DNA of 64,000 nucleotides, taken from assembly GCA_029204225.1 (NCBI GenBank), contig CM055106.1, positions 8,044,907 to 8,108,906 on the forward strand, read 5' to 3'. Within the stretch, counting starts at the first letter, position 1. Every line of letters starts with the position of its first letter. The notes under the pieces are model-generated. The model made no database searches, was not told the DNA's origin, and saw only the letters and a program-made list of their open reading frames with translations. The translations under genes and the position numbers were made by a program. Below, piece by piece: positions 1-9,574 of the stretch. The stretch comes from Diphasiastrum complanatum (Eukaryota; Streptophyta; Lycopodiopsida; Lycopodiales; Lycopodiaceae).

Positions 1-117
1 TAAATCCACATGATTCTTGAAATGTAATTGTAGATATTTTAATTTTTTGGGTTGCTTGTCATTTTTAAAATGTAATCATATTTATGAATGGGAGCTTATT
101 ATGATTTTGAATTGCAG

Positions 118-808
118 ATCTATATCCTTCAAATATACATGAATGGGAACCTGTGGCATCTCTTTCAGGTATTATAGATGTCATCCATTCAAAAATTGGC
201 AAATTGCAATACAGAGGACAAATGATAAAAGAACTTGCAGATTCTAGAATATTTTTTTATGATCCTATGTATATTCTAGACACAAATGGAAGAATGGAAA
301 AACTAGAGTGTATACCTCTACCTAATTTTCAAGATAACGTGTGGTGGATTGCAGTCAACAACAATATAATAAAATGTTTTTGTTCCAAGCTATATAATGA
401 TGTACAAAAGTCACTCAAAACTAGTACTGGATCAAGAAATGTGCACTTAAGCTGGTTTGTTCCAATGTCAATGTTTGTCAGCTCTTTTTCAAACATGGAG
501 GTGCATCGAACCCCCACATTGTTTGTTTGCAAAAATCTATCAGATGTTTTTTATTCAAATTCATGGACAAAGGTTGGGATATAAAATCCACTGCAGATAT
601 AGAATATAGAATCAAACATTCATCCATATCATTTAGATACAGTATAGAAAAAAAAATGCTTAGTATGGTGTTTCATTATCAGAGATGGAAAGAACACAAT
701 GGTACTTGGGCCCCATTAGATCAAGATCTACACAACATTGGACACACTGATCATATATGCATTGATATCATGGCAAATGGGGATTTACTTACTAGTATTG
801 TGGGTTGA
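118..808 (+). pseudogene. Unrecognised broken coding region
   Basis: I do not recognise this protein. A frame is open from a possible splice acceptor (ttgcag just before 118) through about 155 codons to a stop at 584. It has ordinary globular composition, with hydrophobic strands and scattered Trp, Cys and Tyr (for example HLSWFVPMSMFVSSF). Protein-like reading continues in another frame from about 550 to 808 (DKGWDIKS, then WKEHNGTWAPLDQDLHNIGH), which suggests one frameshift near 550-575. There is no convincing ATG at the left end, so the region is either a downstream exon or a decayed gene. A third segment at 1266-1480 may belong to it. No transposon family motif was found. Coding status rests only on open-frame length and composition. 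Confidence 0.3.
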
Positions 809-1265
809 GCAGGACTGGACCTTATTCTACATTAGAACGGAACTGACACTTTTACAACAAGATATCCCCGAATATTTCAGCTTTATATTGGATGAAAAAT
901 TGGTATGTGAAATCTATGTAACTGTATATTAATTTGTATTCATTATCCTTTTTGTCAATATTCGGATCACTAACTGTAATTTGATTAATGTATGTTTGTG
1001 CAAATACGTAAAAGACATGAAGAGAAAATCAAATACAAAGATTTGGGAGGAATTGTTCAGATAATAGAGCAATCATGATACAAGATTTGTAAAAACTCTC
1101 ATAAATATCAATATATTTCTCATTTTCTAAGAATGTACATGTGCGTCCTGTATTTTACAATAATGGATGCTTTTATCCCATTGTCTCTATCTTTCTATAT
1201 GCCCATTATTATTCATAGGGCATTACATCAAAAATGTATATATCTATTTAATCTATTATTTATAG

Positions 1266-1480
1266 CTCAAAGTAATATGGATTATCTCCACCCTACACTA
1301 GTGTCAGTTATGGACTTTATTGGCCTCCCATTTTCGCAACTGGACTGGGTGTTGCATGAGATAATAAGTTCACCAACATTTGCTGACGAAACTCAATATA
1401 TCTCATTCATTGTAAATGCTCGACATTTATACTACAAATCCAAAATAACCGAGTCAATTGACCTATCAGAAACCAAATAA
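1266..1480 (+). other. Possible terminal exon, unrecognised
   Basis: After a possible acceptor (tatttatag), a frame stays open for about 71 codons and ends in TAA at 1478-1480. The translation looks protein-like (FIGLPFSQLDWVLHEIISS) but matches no family I know. It could be the last exon of the broken gene to its left, or a chance open frame. It lies immediately beside the C48 protease-like exons on the opposite strand. Confidence 0.2.
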
Positions 1481-1510
1481 CTTAGCTAGGCCATTAACTA
1501 GTCTATTTAC

Positions 1511-1901
1511 CTCTCGTATATCTGGATCCCCAGATTGCATGATGTACCACTCTAAGAATTCCTATATATTGCGGATGGAAAACCATCCACAGTTGTGTCC
1601 ATCATCTTGCTGAGCTGACTTCAATAAAAAAATGTATAATAGGTTAGCTGTGCACTCTGAAAAAAACAAATCAAATTACTTATTATATACTTGATGAGAA
1701 ATACTTACTTCTGCATCAACAATCTCTAGGTGGCTATTTACAATGGCCCCATCCGGCCTTGGCAAAAATTGCAACATCTTGCTGTACATTACGTCCATTT
1801 CGGCATGGGTAGAGCTCAAGGAATTCATCTTTAAATAGATGGGATTAATGATCCCATTTGAATCTTCCCTAAGGGAGATTACATGCATACTCCAATGCTT
1901 A
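1511..1901 (-). pseudogene. Ulp1/C48 SUMO-protease-like remnant
   Basis: Two exons are visible on the minus strand. Exon 1901-1709 follows an acceptor (tttgtag) and ends at a strong donor (GCAGAA|GTAAGT). Exon 1618-1511 starts after ttgaag and ends before GTAAAT. The splice phase carries one frame through both. Exon A begins with KHWSMHVIS, matching the catalytic His block (HWS) of C48 cysteine proteases, then KMNSLSSTH where the family has a LDSL-type block, so the catalytic Asp position reads Asn. Exon B carries AQQDDGHNCGW, matching the Gln oxyanion and catalytic Cys block (Q..DG.NCG). An in-frame TAG follows five codons later, before the helix usually present. Known family role: removal of SUMO-like modifiers; plant transposons also carry such domains. 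With Asp to Asn and a stop, this is probably dead. The 5-prime exons are unclear. Confidence 0.55.
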
Positions 1902-2408
1902 CTACAAACAAGAGATAATTAGCTAAATTGAAGGAATTACAATACCTAAAACAAAATGTTACTTGAATATACCCTTCTTCAGGGTGCACGGATTGGATAG
2001 CATCGTCATCATATGTATTGGCTTTATTATCAGAATTTCATATTCATGTTTATTGTTTCTTGTCTATGCTAATTCAGTTGTCGATTGTAATACATAGAGA
2101 ACATAGGTGAGACATAATGTTTTTGTTGATGCTACACTCACATGTTCATTTAATTGTTCTCATTTTGATCTCAACACTATATTCAAAACTTGAGCTAATC
2201 ATTGCTTTTCAAGTTTCAACAAATAAATAAATATTGTGCTTGAGGAGTTATAGCCACTTTGAGATCATACTTGAATAATTTCAAACCATGATATACACAT
2301 AAAATAATTATATTAGAAAGGAAAGTGGGGATGTGCTTCATTGTTGAATCTATAAAATAGCACAAATCTTTTAGTTTCTTCTAAATCAATTACAGCAAGT
2401 TTGAAGTG
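1902..2408. other. Stretch without a recognisable gene
   Basis: AT-rich DNA with no clear ORF, repeat or LTR terminus. It may hold introns or upstream exons of the minus-strand C48 remnant and the downstream flank of the peptide gene. One weak acidic open patch lies near 1980-2040 on the minus strand. Confidence 0.3.
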
Positions 2409-2409
2409 T

Positions 2410-2415
2410 TTTATT
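2410..2415 (-). terminator. Poly(A) signal AATAAA of the peptide gene
   Basis: AATAAA reads on the minus strand about 45 bases after the stop codon of the small cysteine-rich peptide gene. That spacing suits a plant near-upstream polyadenylation element. The hexamer is common in AT-rich DNA, so its value lies in its position. Confidence 0.35.
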
Positions 2416-2458
2416 GTTGCATTCACAAACATGCACAAATTTGCCTTGGTTCTTCTAA

Positions 2459-2849
2459 CTAGCTGCAACAACCTGGTGGACATTCAAAATCTATGAGATA
2501 GCATGCATGTTGACTACAAATGTCACCTGAAAAACAAGATTCATAGGTGAGTCACTCACACAATGGATGACGATCATGAGTTAAAAGATAATATCTCAAA
2601 AATGAAAAATGAGAAGCATGTAGTTTATGATTTGCTTTGGTACCTGCATGAAGACATAGAAGTGTAAGCTAATAGAAATCAATAAAGTAGTTAAGATGAC
2701 TTACAACCCCAAAAATCATGTCCAGTTGGCATGATCATGGCAGCACCTCGTGTAAGTTTCCGTAGGTGCAATGTTGTTGTCGATTGAAGATGAATGCTTA
2801 ATATTATGAGGAAGAGAGCCATGAACCAAATTTTGGTGTGCGATGCCAT
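2459..2849 (-). CDS. Small secreted six-cysteine peptide (two exons)
   Basis: Exon 1 runs 2849-2705 and exon 2 runs 2526-2459, with stop TAG. The intron (2704-2527) starts GTAAGT and ends TTTTTCAG, and the splice phase joins a Cys codon exactly. The predicted product is 70 residues. Residues 1 to about 25 form a signal peptide with hydrophobic core FMALFLIILSI; a basic linker (LRKLTRG) follows; the C-terminus holds six cysteines spaced C-x2-C-x4-C-x6-C-x3-CC, ending at Ser70. I see no match to EPF, CLE, defensin or other named peptide classes. Secretion and disulfide folding are inferred. Supporting context: a TATA box at 3013-3020, a CT-rich leader, and AATAAA 45 bases past the stop. An alternative acceptor at 2644 would give a 61-base intron and a less cysteine-rich tail; I prefer the 178-base intron. 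Confidence 0.6.
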
Positions 2850-2874
2850 TACTAGTTTCTTTTCTTTTATCAAG

Positions 2875-2996
<122 letters not shown>

Positions 2997-3012
2997 GTGA
3001 TGTCTTTGATTG

Positions 3013-3020
3013 TATATATA
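3013..3020 (-). promoter_or_regulatory. TATA box of the six-cysteine peptide gene
   Basis: TATATATA on the minus strand lies about 165 bases upstream of the ATG. A start site 25-35 bases downstream would fall at the edge of the CT tract. TATA strings are frequent in AT-rich DNA. The support is the order TATA, CT leader, ATG, signal peptide. Confidence 0.4.
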
Positions 3021-3139
3021 GTAAATAATTTGATGAAAAATTCTCTTTGTTTTTTCCAATATCGGTAGGTTTGGTGGATTTATTGTCTTGGCTTTATAGT
3101 ACGTTCATAAACTTCGATGTTTTTTATGCTTTTGATAAG

Positions 3140-3790
3140 ACTAAACCTAAGAAAAAATCAAATGGAAAATGATTCCCTTGTCATCACATTTCCAAGGTCG
3201 ACAAGATTAGTGGACCCAACCATTATTAGCTTATGGACTTTTTGATTGGTTTCCAACTTAAGTAAAACAATTTGATGGAAAAGGATTCCCTTGCCATCAC
3301 GTTTCCAAGACTAGCAAGCTTAGTGAACCCAACTATTGTTGGCTAGGTGTTGGATTTCTGGTAGGCTATTAAACTTAAGTGAAAAATCTTGATGGAAAAT
3401 ATTTTCTTCCCATTACGTTTCTAGGGCTGGCAAGCTTAGTGGACCTTATTATTGCTGGTTGGGCATTGGATTTTTTGAGGTTCTCAACTCAAGTGAAAAC
3501 GTTTGCTAGAAAAGCCCTTGCCATCACCTATTTAGAATAGGCAAGTCTAATGGATCCAACTACTATTGGCTGGGTACTAGATTTTTGGTAAATGAAAAAG
3601 TTTAATGGTTATTAATATCTTGCCATCACCTTTCTAGGTTCAACAAGCTTACTGGACCCAACTATTGTTCATTGGGCATTGGGTTATTGGTAGGTTATCA
3701 ACTTAAGTGAAAAAATTTGATGTAAAAGAATTTCTTTGCCATTACCATCCTAGGGCTGACAAACTTAGTTGTCTTGGGTATTAGATTTTT
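3140..3790. repeat. Diverged tandem repeat, ~102-116 bp unit
   Basis: About six copies follow head to tail. Anchor blocks like CAAGCTTAGTGGACCCAAC recur near 3202, 3315, 3431, 3542, 3644 and 3760, a spacing of 102-116 bases. Each unit also repeats blocks like TTGCCATCAC, TTTCTAGG and CAACTTAAGTGAAAAA. The copies are clearly diverged. No coding potential was seen. Confidence 0.8.
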
Positions 3791-3879
3791 ACATAATCAA
3801 AATTTTGTTTCCATGTACAAAAGAATTGCAAAAAGAAGTGAGACGCATTCCCTCTCCTTGTTTTTTAATGTAGAATTGA

Positions 3880-4110
3880 ATATATGTATGTGTATATATA
3901 CATACATATATATACATGTACGTGCGCACATAGACATATATATATATATAAAAACTTATGTACACTTTTGCGCATGTGTACGGGTGCACCCATGCATGAG
4001 CTTTTTTTGAACTAAAAAACCTGGGGAGGAGGATGCATGTATGGGGAAAGCGATGCACAGGCCTCCTCCCCATGCATGCATCTAAGGGGCCCACTCCAAA
4101 TTCAAATTAT
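3880..4110. repeat. Dispersed repeat, copy 1 (with TA/CATA tract)
   Basis: A TA/CATA-rich tract leads into a unique-looking block (GCGCATGTGTACGGGTGCA, then ACTAAAAAACCTGGGGAGGA and GATGCATGTATGGGGAAAG). The same blocks recur in the same order and orientation at about 6985-7160. The two copies flank the minisatellite block, as an old direct duplication or two insertions of one element would. Confidence 0.65.
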
Positions 4111-4328
4111 TCTTTACCAACACACGTAGTGGTTTGAAGTGCATGTACATACTTTCATGGTGAAAGGTGTTAAACAAATGAGAGTCTCATTATAAAAAGT
4201 AAGGGTGCTCTAATGATTTTTTAAATTATCAGACTTTCCATGGGAAAGGTTGAAATAAAAATACATTTCTATGAAGGAAAAGTTTGCTGTGAAGGGCTGG
4301 GAAGGCTACAAAACGCAGGCCTGGTGGG

Positions 4329-4330
<2 letters not shown>

Positions 4331-4367
<37 letters not shown>
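4331..4367. repeat. (CT)n tract
   Basis: A pure CT run at the left edge of the complex minisatellite. It is the first of the CT markers that punctuate it. Confidence 0.95.
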
Positions 4368-4368
<1 letters not shown>

Positions 4369-6063
4369 GTTGCACTCAAGCTTGTATGGCAGACCTACGT
4401 GGTGCATAGCTTAGTTAACTTGCCACACAAGCCTATGTCAAGCCTATGTGGCAGACTGCAACATGCCTGCATGGCAAACATCAAGCCTATGTCATACCTA
4501 TATGACCTGCCACACAAGCCTATGATAGTCCTACGTGGCTTGGCACATGGCAAGTCCCAAGCCTACGTGGTTTGTCTCATGACATGCCTACGTGGCTTGC
4601 CACATGGCAACTTGTGAGCCCCAATTCTCTCTCTCTCTCTAGGTCCACTCAAGCCTACATGGCAGAGCTTGGTTGGCTTGCCACACAAGCCTATGGCAAG
4701 CCTATGTGGTAGCTTGTGACATGCTTGCATGGCAGACATCAGACCTATGCCATGCTTATGTGGCCTGCCACGCAAGCCTATGGTAGGCCTGCATGGCAAT
4801 TTTTGAGCGCACCTATATATCTCTCTCTAGGTCTACTCAAACCTATGTGACAGAGCCCGGTTTGCTTGCCATACAAGCCTATGGTAGGCCTACATGCTTG
4901 CCACATGGCAAACCTCAAGCTTGCATGATTTGCCATGTGGTAGACCTACGTGGCTTGCCCCGTGGTAGTGTGCGACAGGCTCAGCAGATAGTAGACCATG
5001 TAGGCAGAGCCTGGTTGGCTTGCCAGCCTATGATGGGCCTACGTGGCTTGCCACATGACTAACCCCAAGCCTGCATGTCCACGTGGTAGCCATACGTGAT
5101 TGCCACATGGCAGCCTATGACAGGCTTGGTAGATAGCAGGCCTATGTGGCCTGCTACACAAGCCTATGGTAGGCCATGTGGCAAGCCACACAAGCCTATG
5201 GAAGGCATACATGGCTTGCCACATGGCAGCTTTTGAGTCCCACCTCTTTCTCTCTCTAGGTCCACTCAGGCCTACGTGGCAAAGCCTGGTTGGCTTGCCA
5301 CACAAGCCTATGTTAGACCTACATGGTTTGCCACATGACAAATCCTTAGCTTGCAAGCGTGGCAGCCTACGACAAGATTGACAGATAGTAGATTTATGAC
5401 ATGCCTATGTGGCTTGCTACACAAGCCTATGGTAGTCCTACGTGGCTTACGACATGAGAAATATCACCCTCCATGGTTTTCTACATTGCAAGCCTACGTG
5501 GCTTGCCACGTGGTAGCTTGCGAGCCCCATCTCTTTCTCTCTCTATGTCCACTCAAGCCTACATGGCAGAGCCTGGTTGGCTTGCCACACAACCCTATGG
5601 CAAGCCTATGTGGCAACCTACAATATGCTTGCATGGCAGACATGAGGCCTATGTCATGCCTATGTGGTCTGCCATGCAAGCCTATGTAGGCCTACACGGC
5701 TTGCCATGTGTCAACTTTCGAGCCCACCCTCTATATCTCTCTCTGGGTCCACTCAGGCCTATATGGTAGAGCTCTGTTGGCTTGCCGCACAAGCCTATGG
5801 TAGGCCGACATGGCTTGCCATGTGGCATGTGGCAAACCCCAAGCTTGCATGATTTGCCATGTGGTAGGCCTACTTGGCTTGCCATGTGACAATCTATGAT
5901 AGGCTTGCTAGATAGTAGGCCTATGTGGCCGACTACATCGCCTATGGTAGGCCATGTGACAAGCTACACAAACCTATGATAGGCCTACGTGGCTTGCCAC
6001 ATGGACAGTCCCAAGCCTACGTGGTTTAACATGTGGCTTGCCATGTGACAACTTTCGACACCC

Positions 6064-6065
<2 letters not shown>

Positions 6066-6138
<73 letters not shown>
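6066..6138. repeat. (CT)n tract
   Basis: A pure CT run of about 73 bases inside the last large unit of the complex minisatellite. It is much longer than the equivalent runs in most other units, so it has probably expanded. Confidence 0.95.
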
Positions 6139-6324
6139 CTGAGGCCTACGTGACAGAGCTTGGTTGGCTTGCCACGCAAGCCTATGTTAGAACTACGTGG
6201 TTAAAACTCCAAGCTTGCATGACTTGCCATGGGGTAGGCCTACATGGCTTGCCACGTGGCAGTCTGCGACAGGCTTGGTAGATATCAGATCTATGACATG
6301 CCTATATGGCCTGCTAGACAATCC

Positions 6325-6612
6325 CATCGAGCCAGAAATTGGTCGGATTCAGTAAAAAATGGTCAGAACTTCAAACGAGTGGTGTCCACAAGTTCGTGGG
6401 CTCGACACGAACCCACAGGTTCATTCACAGCTCAATTCTGATGTCGTTTGGCGAGGGGAATGCCACTAAATGGACTACTTTCCAACATTCATGAGAATTG
6501 GTCCCCGAACGAAGTCCATTTTTTTGGATACGTGTGTCCGAACCAGCAATCCTATACGCATTCCTAGGATTTTAGGCCCATCGAAATTGGTCGGATTCAG
6601 TAAAAAAGGATC
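6325..6612. repeat. Direct repeat pair, ~250 bp apart
   Basis: The block CATCGA..AAATTGGTCGGATTCAGTAAAAAA occurs near 6325-6360 and again near 6577-6610. Between the copies is unique sequence, including a near palindrome around ACAAGTTCGTGGGCTCG. No gene was recognised. It joins the complex minisatellite to the A/T-rich minisatellite on its right. Confidence 0.6.
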
Positions 6613-6890
6613 AAAGCTTCAGATTTTCTTAAGACTCAAATTTTTCCGAAGACTCGAATTGTTGGAAAGACTCAAATTTTTTTGAAGACTTGAATTTTTT
6701 CAATGACTTGAATTTTTTCAAAGGATTGAATTTTTTCAAATAGTTGAATTTTTCCAAAGGATCGAAGGACCCTTTTTACTGACTCAAATTTTTTAGAAGA
6801 CTAGAATTTTTTAGAAGATTCGAATGTTTTTAAAGGCTCAAATATTTCCAAGGACTCGAATTTTTCCAAATACTCGAATGTTAGATATTT
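6612..6890. repeat. A/T-rich minisatellite, ~19-23 bp unit
   Basis: About a dozen variants of GACTCGAATTTTTTCAAAG follow head to tail (examples: GAAGACTCGAATTGTTGGAAA, CAAAGGATTGAATTTTTT). The units are diverged and differ slightly in length. Open frames through it (LKFFRRLELLERLKFF) come from the repeat. Confidence 0.8.
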
Positions 6891-6984
6891 GAGATGCAAG
6901 ATGTGCGAGATCGGCCATGATCCAAATCATCGACCACCACCTAGATCGGCCTCCATTGCCCGTCAACGACGGGCACTCTTTACT

Positions 6985-7160
6985 AGTCTATATATATATT
7001 TAAACTTACGTACAGTTTTGCGCATGTGTATGGGTGCAGCATGCATGCTCCTCCCCTCACTCATGCATGCACTTTTTCTAACTAAAAAACTTAGGGAGGA
7101 GAATGCATGTATGAGGAAAGTGCATATCCCCATACATTTGCACATTGTGTGCATTGAGGG
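6985..7160. repeat. Dispersed repeat, copy 2
   Basis: This region repeats the blocks of copy 1 in the same orientation: AAACTTACGTACAGTTTTGCG, ATGTGTATGGGTGCA, ACTAAAAAACTTAGGGAGGA and AATGCATGTATGAGGAAAG. It carries an extra 20-30 bases (CTCCTCCCCTCACTCATG) relative to copy 1. The 280 bases that follow are AT-rich with no recognised feature. Confidence 0.65.
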
Positions 7161-7527
7161 GTGGGCCCCAACAAGATTTCCCACCTCCTCTCTGCCACTC
7201 ACTAAATTCAAATATCTTTCTCTAAATTCAAATATTTGAAGTTTGAAGTTAAGGTTTTATTTTCTTCACACACTTCAATGTGCTTTAAACTTTAGCCAAT
7301 AATCTTTATTACATGGCTTTCTTATTTATTTTGAATTACCAAAGTTTTACTCATAAATCATGAACATAAAATTTTTCATTTTCTTGACTATCTTAAATTA
7401 TTTTTTTTTTCAATCATTCAAATCCCTATCTTGTCCCGCCATTTTCAGGAATGTTTAGCCACAAGCCCAAACTCACTATCTTTAACTCCTACATCGAGAG
7501 CAAAAGAGACAATAAAAAGAGAAAAAT

Positions 7528-7685
7528 AGGGGGGGAAGGGGAATTTGGAACACACGTGTGTGTGCGCACGTGCGCGTGCACACATACACACACACACATG
7601 CATGTGAATAGGGGGGGAAGGGGAATTTGGAACACACGTGCGTGTGCGCACGCGCGCGTGCACACACACACACACACACACATGC

Positions 7686-7716
<31 letters not shown>

Positions 7717-7788
7717 CCTATGTGTGTCTGTGTGCGTGTTCATTGTGTGTGTGCTCCCCCAACACATTGAATGTGCATGTGTGCGCGT

Positions 7789-7826
<38 letters not shown>
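7528..7826. repeat. 79-bp tandem duplication plus CA/CG/TG tract
   Basis: The block GGGGGGGAAGGGGAATTTGG recurs at about 7528 and 7607, each time followed by ACACACGTG and an alternating run. The tract to 7826 is largely alternating purine-pyrimidine, with CG-rich cores (GTGCGCACGCGCGCGTGCAC) followed by long CA and TG runs. Such composition favours Z-DNA. Frames across it (Thr-His or Cys-Val repeats) are artefacts. Confidence 0.85.
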
Positions 7827-7919
7827 CTCCATATAAAAAACTTATTGTGGATGAGGTATATTATATGAAGTATAGAGTCTAGAGTCCTTTTGCTTGCTTC
7901 CGTCCCTCCCACGGGCCCC

Positions 7920-7920
<1 letters not shown>

Positions 7921-7998
<78 letters not shown>
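7921..7998. repeat. (CT)n tract
   Basis: A pure CT run of about 78 bases. It is one of six long CT/GA tracts in the first 8.3 kb, and none this long occurs in the transposon-dominated rest of the window. Confidence 0.95.
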
Positions 7999-8004
<6 letters not shown>

Positions 8005-8146
8005 CAGGCTGACCAACCACAGAGGGAGGGAGGAGGTCTCTCCATGCTCCTAATTTTTTTTTAAGAAGGTTAAAATGTGTGTGTGTGTATAGATATATAA
8101 AACAAGGGGGTGCTTCCATTCCATTAAAAATAAATATATCAATATA

Positions 8147-8148
<2 letters not shown>

Positions 8149-8216
<68 letters not shown>
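8149..8216. repeat. (CT)n tract
   Basis: A pure CT run of about 68 bases, 150 bases from the previous one. Poly(T) and poly(A) patches lie nearby. No gene is attached to it. Confidence 0.95.
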
Positions 8217-8219
<3 letters not shown>

Positions 8220-8718
8220 AAATGTGAAACACCTCCCCTTTAAAACACCCCTTATAAAAAAATATGAACGTAAATCCCTTAAAAATGTAAACCCCCACTC
8301 ACCATGAAACAAAAAAAGTGAAGGGGCTTTTTTGCTCCCCATAAACTAATTTTTTTTTTTCAAAGGAGACCAAAAAAAGTCCCCATCAAGAAAGAGATCC
8401 CCCATCAGTAGGGAGCTGCTTGGTGATGGAGAGCATATCTTTTGCAACACAGTCATTTGGTTGTTAGAGCTGTATATTTGTTATGATCAGTGAAGAGAGC
8501 ATCACAATGCCAACTCCAAATAAATTTCAAAAGTTTCAAAAGGCCATTTATCTATCAAGAAATTGTGGTGGCCTTTTGGAAGCCGACGGGTGAATGCCCT
8601 AGCTCTTGAAAAAGAAAGACTTCAAAGAAAGGGCCTCAAAATCCTAATGGAAGGTGTTTTATGCCTTTGCCTAAAACTTGAAGTTCCCTAAAAATTCTTG
8701 ATGACTTTAACATTATTT
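8217..8718. other. Stretch without a recognisable gene
   Basis: This separates the simple-repeat block from the first retrotransposon LTR. I see short A/T homopolymers but no long ORF, splice pattern or repeat shared with the rest of the window. Confidence 0.3.
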
Positions 8719-9574
8719 TGTCGCAAGAGTGCATGCGTGGGACTGATTCGTGTTCGTCCTCACTTCGTCTTCTTTATCACGAACAATTTTTTGTCTTTTA
8801 ATTTTCTTTTGTGCGGAAGCCCTTACAAGATCCCAGACACTCGACTACGCATCACAGAACATATTCTATTCTAGCAATCATGATCCACAACACAAGACGA
8901 GATGCACGAAAATAGAGTGACTGAATTATCAGTTTTAGTTTAGAGTGAATTCATCAGTGTCTCGCTAGTTGGCGGAATGACATTCTACTCTTTCGCTGTG
9001 TTCTGCTCATTGGCAGACTTTCATGCACAGCTATGGTGTCTTTTCTTTCTTACTCTATTCGCTATGTCTCTCTCTGTCTCTTACAGATCTCTATATTCAC
9101 TACTTGTATTTTTTTCTTTTTTGTTCTTTATGATCCAGAGAGGATCATTTAGACCTCCACTATGTGGAGTTTACAAGATCGCTAAACATAGAATCACATC
9201 ACTAGTTAATGCTAATCAACTAGTTAGTTAGTCTGTGTCGTTGCTACTCGTTTCAGCTGGGCTTGAAGCTCGTTGAGCTGGCAGCTGGCAGCACGAAAGA
9301 TTTTCCTTCGTCTATTTCGTAATCTCCCATTTGCTTTCGTCCTTTTCATAGTTTTTGTTTCGCATCCCTTTTTCGGCTTTGCGGTCCTGGAGGGGTGTTT
9401 GCAATTCATGATTGATCTGCGAATCGTTCGTGCTTCGAGTGAAAGACACGTTGACTATCACAAATTGTTCTCGTTCATGCTTCGAGTCAAAGTCATGTTG
9501 ACTATCGCAAATTGTTTGACCTTCGTGCCTTGTTCGTGCTGCGACAAAGTTGCAGGAGTTCACCATTTCTAGCA
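8719..9574 (-). repeat. Copia-B 3-prime LTR
   Basis: It starts TGTCGC and ends TAGCA on the plus strand (TGCTAG...GCGACA in element sense). It is homologous along its length to 17543-18369 with scattered substitutions and small indels. Open frames inside it are non-coding. Confidence 0.85.

Larger units (their letters stand above)
4320..6320. repeat. Complex minisatellite with CT-tract punctuation
   Basis: About 2 kb is built from short variants of blocks such as GCCTACGTGGCTTGCCACA, GGCAAGCC and CACAAGCCTATGGTAGGCC. Longer units are each introduced by a CT run plus a (G)TCCACTCA-type block, near 4370, 4643, 4830, 5258, 5547, 5747 and 6138. The spacing (about 190-200, 270-290 and 390-430) suggests a compound higher-order repeat. 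TTGCCACATGGCAA is an imperfect palindrome, so both strands can form small hairpins. Many open frames cross the block with Leu-Pro-His and Trp-Gln-Ala repeats, but all are repeat artefacts. Confidence 0.85.

Noticed and set aside
2641-2705. Alternative 61-base intron (acceptor at 2644) in the peptide gene
   Set aside because: The splice sites look good, but the intron is very short for plants and the resulting tail has few cysteines. The longer intron gives a phase-perfect six-cysteine end and a nearby poly(A) signal.
4240-5885. Overlapping ORFs with Leu-Pro-His and Gly-Lys-Pro repeats on both strands
   Set aside because: They are translations of the minisatellite in different frames, differ from unit to unit, and have no family resemblance.
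7445-7882. Cys-Val and Thr-His rich ORFs that look like metal-binding proteins
   Set aside because: They arise from CA/TG alternation. Both strands and several frames are open at once.
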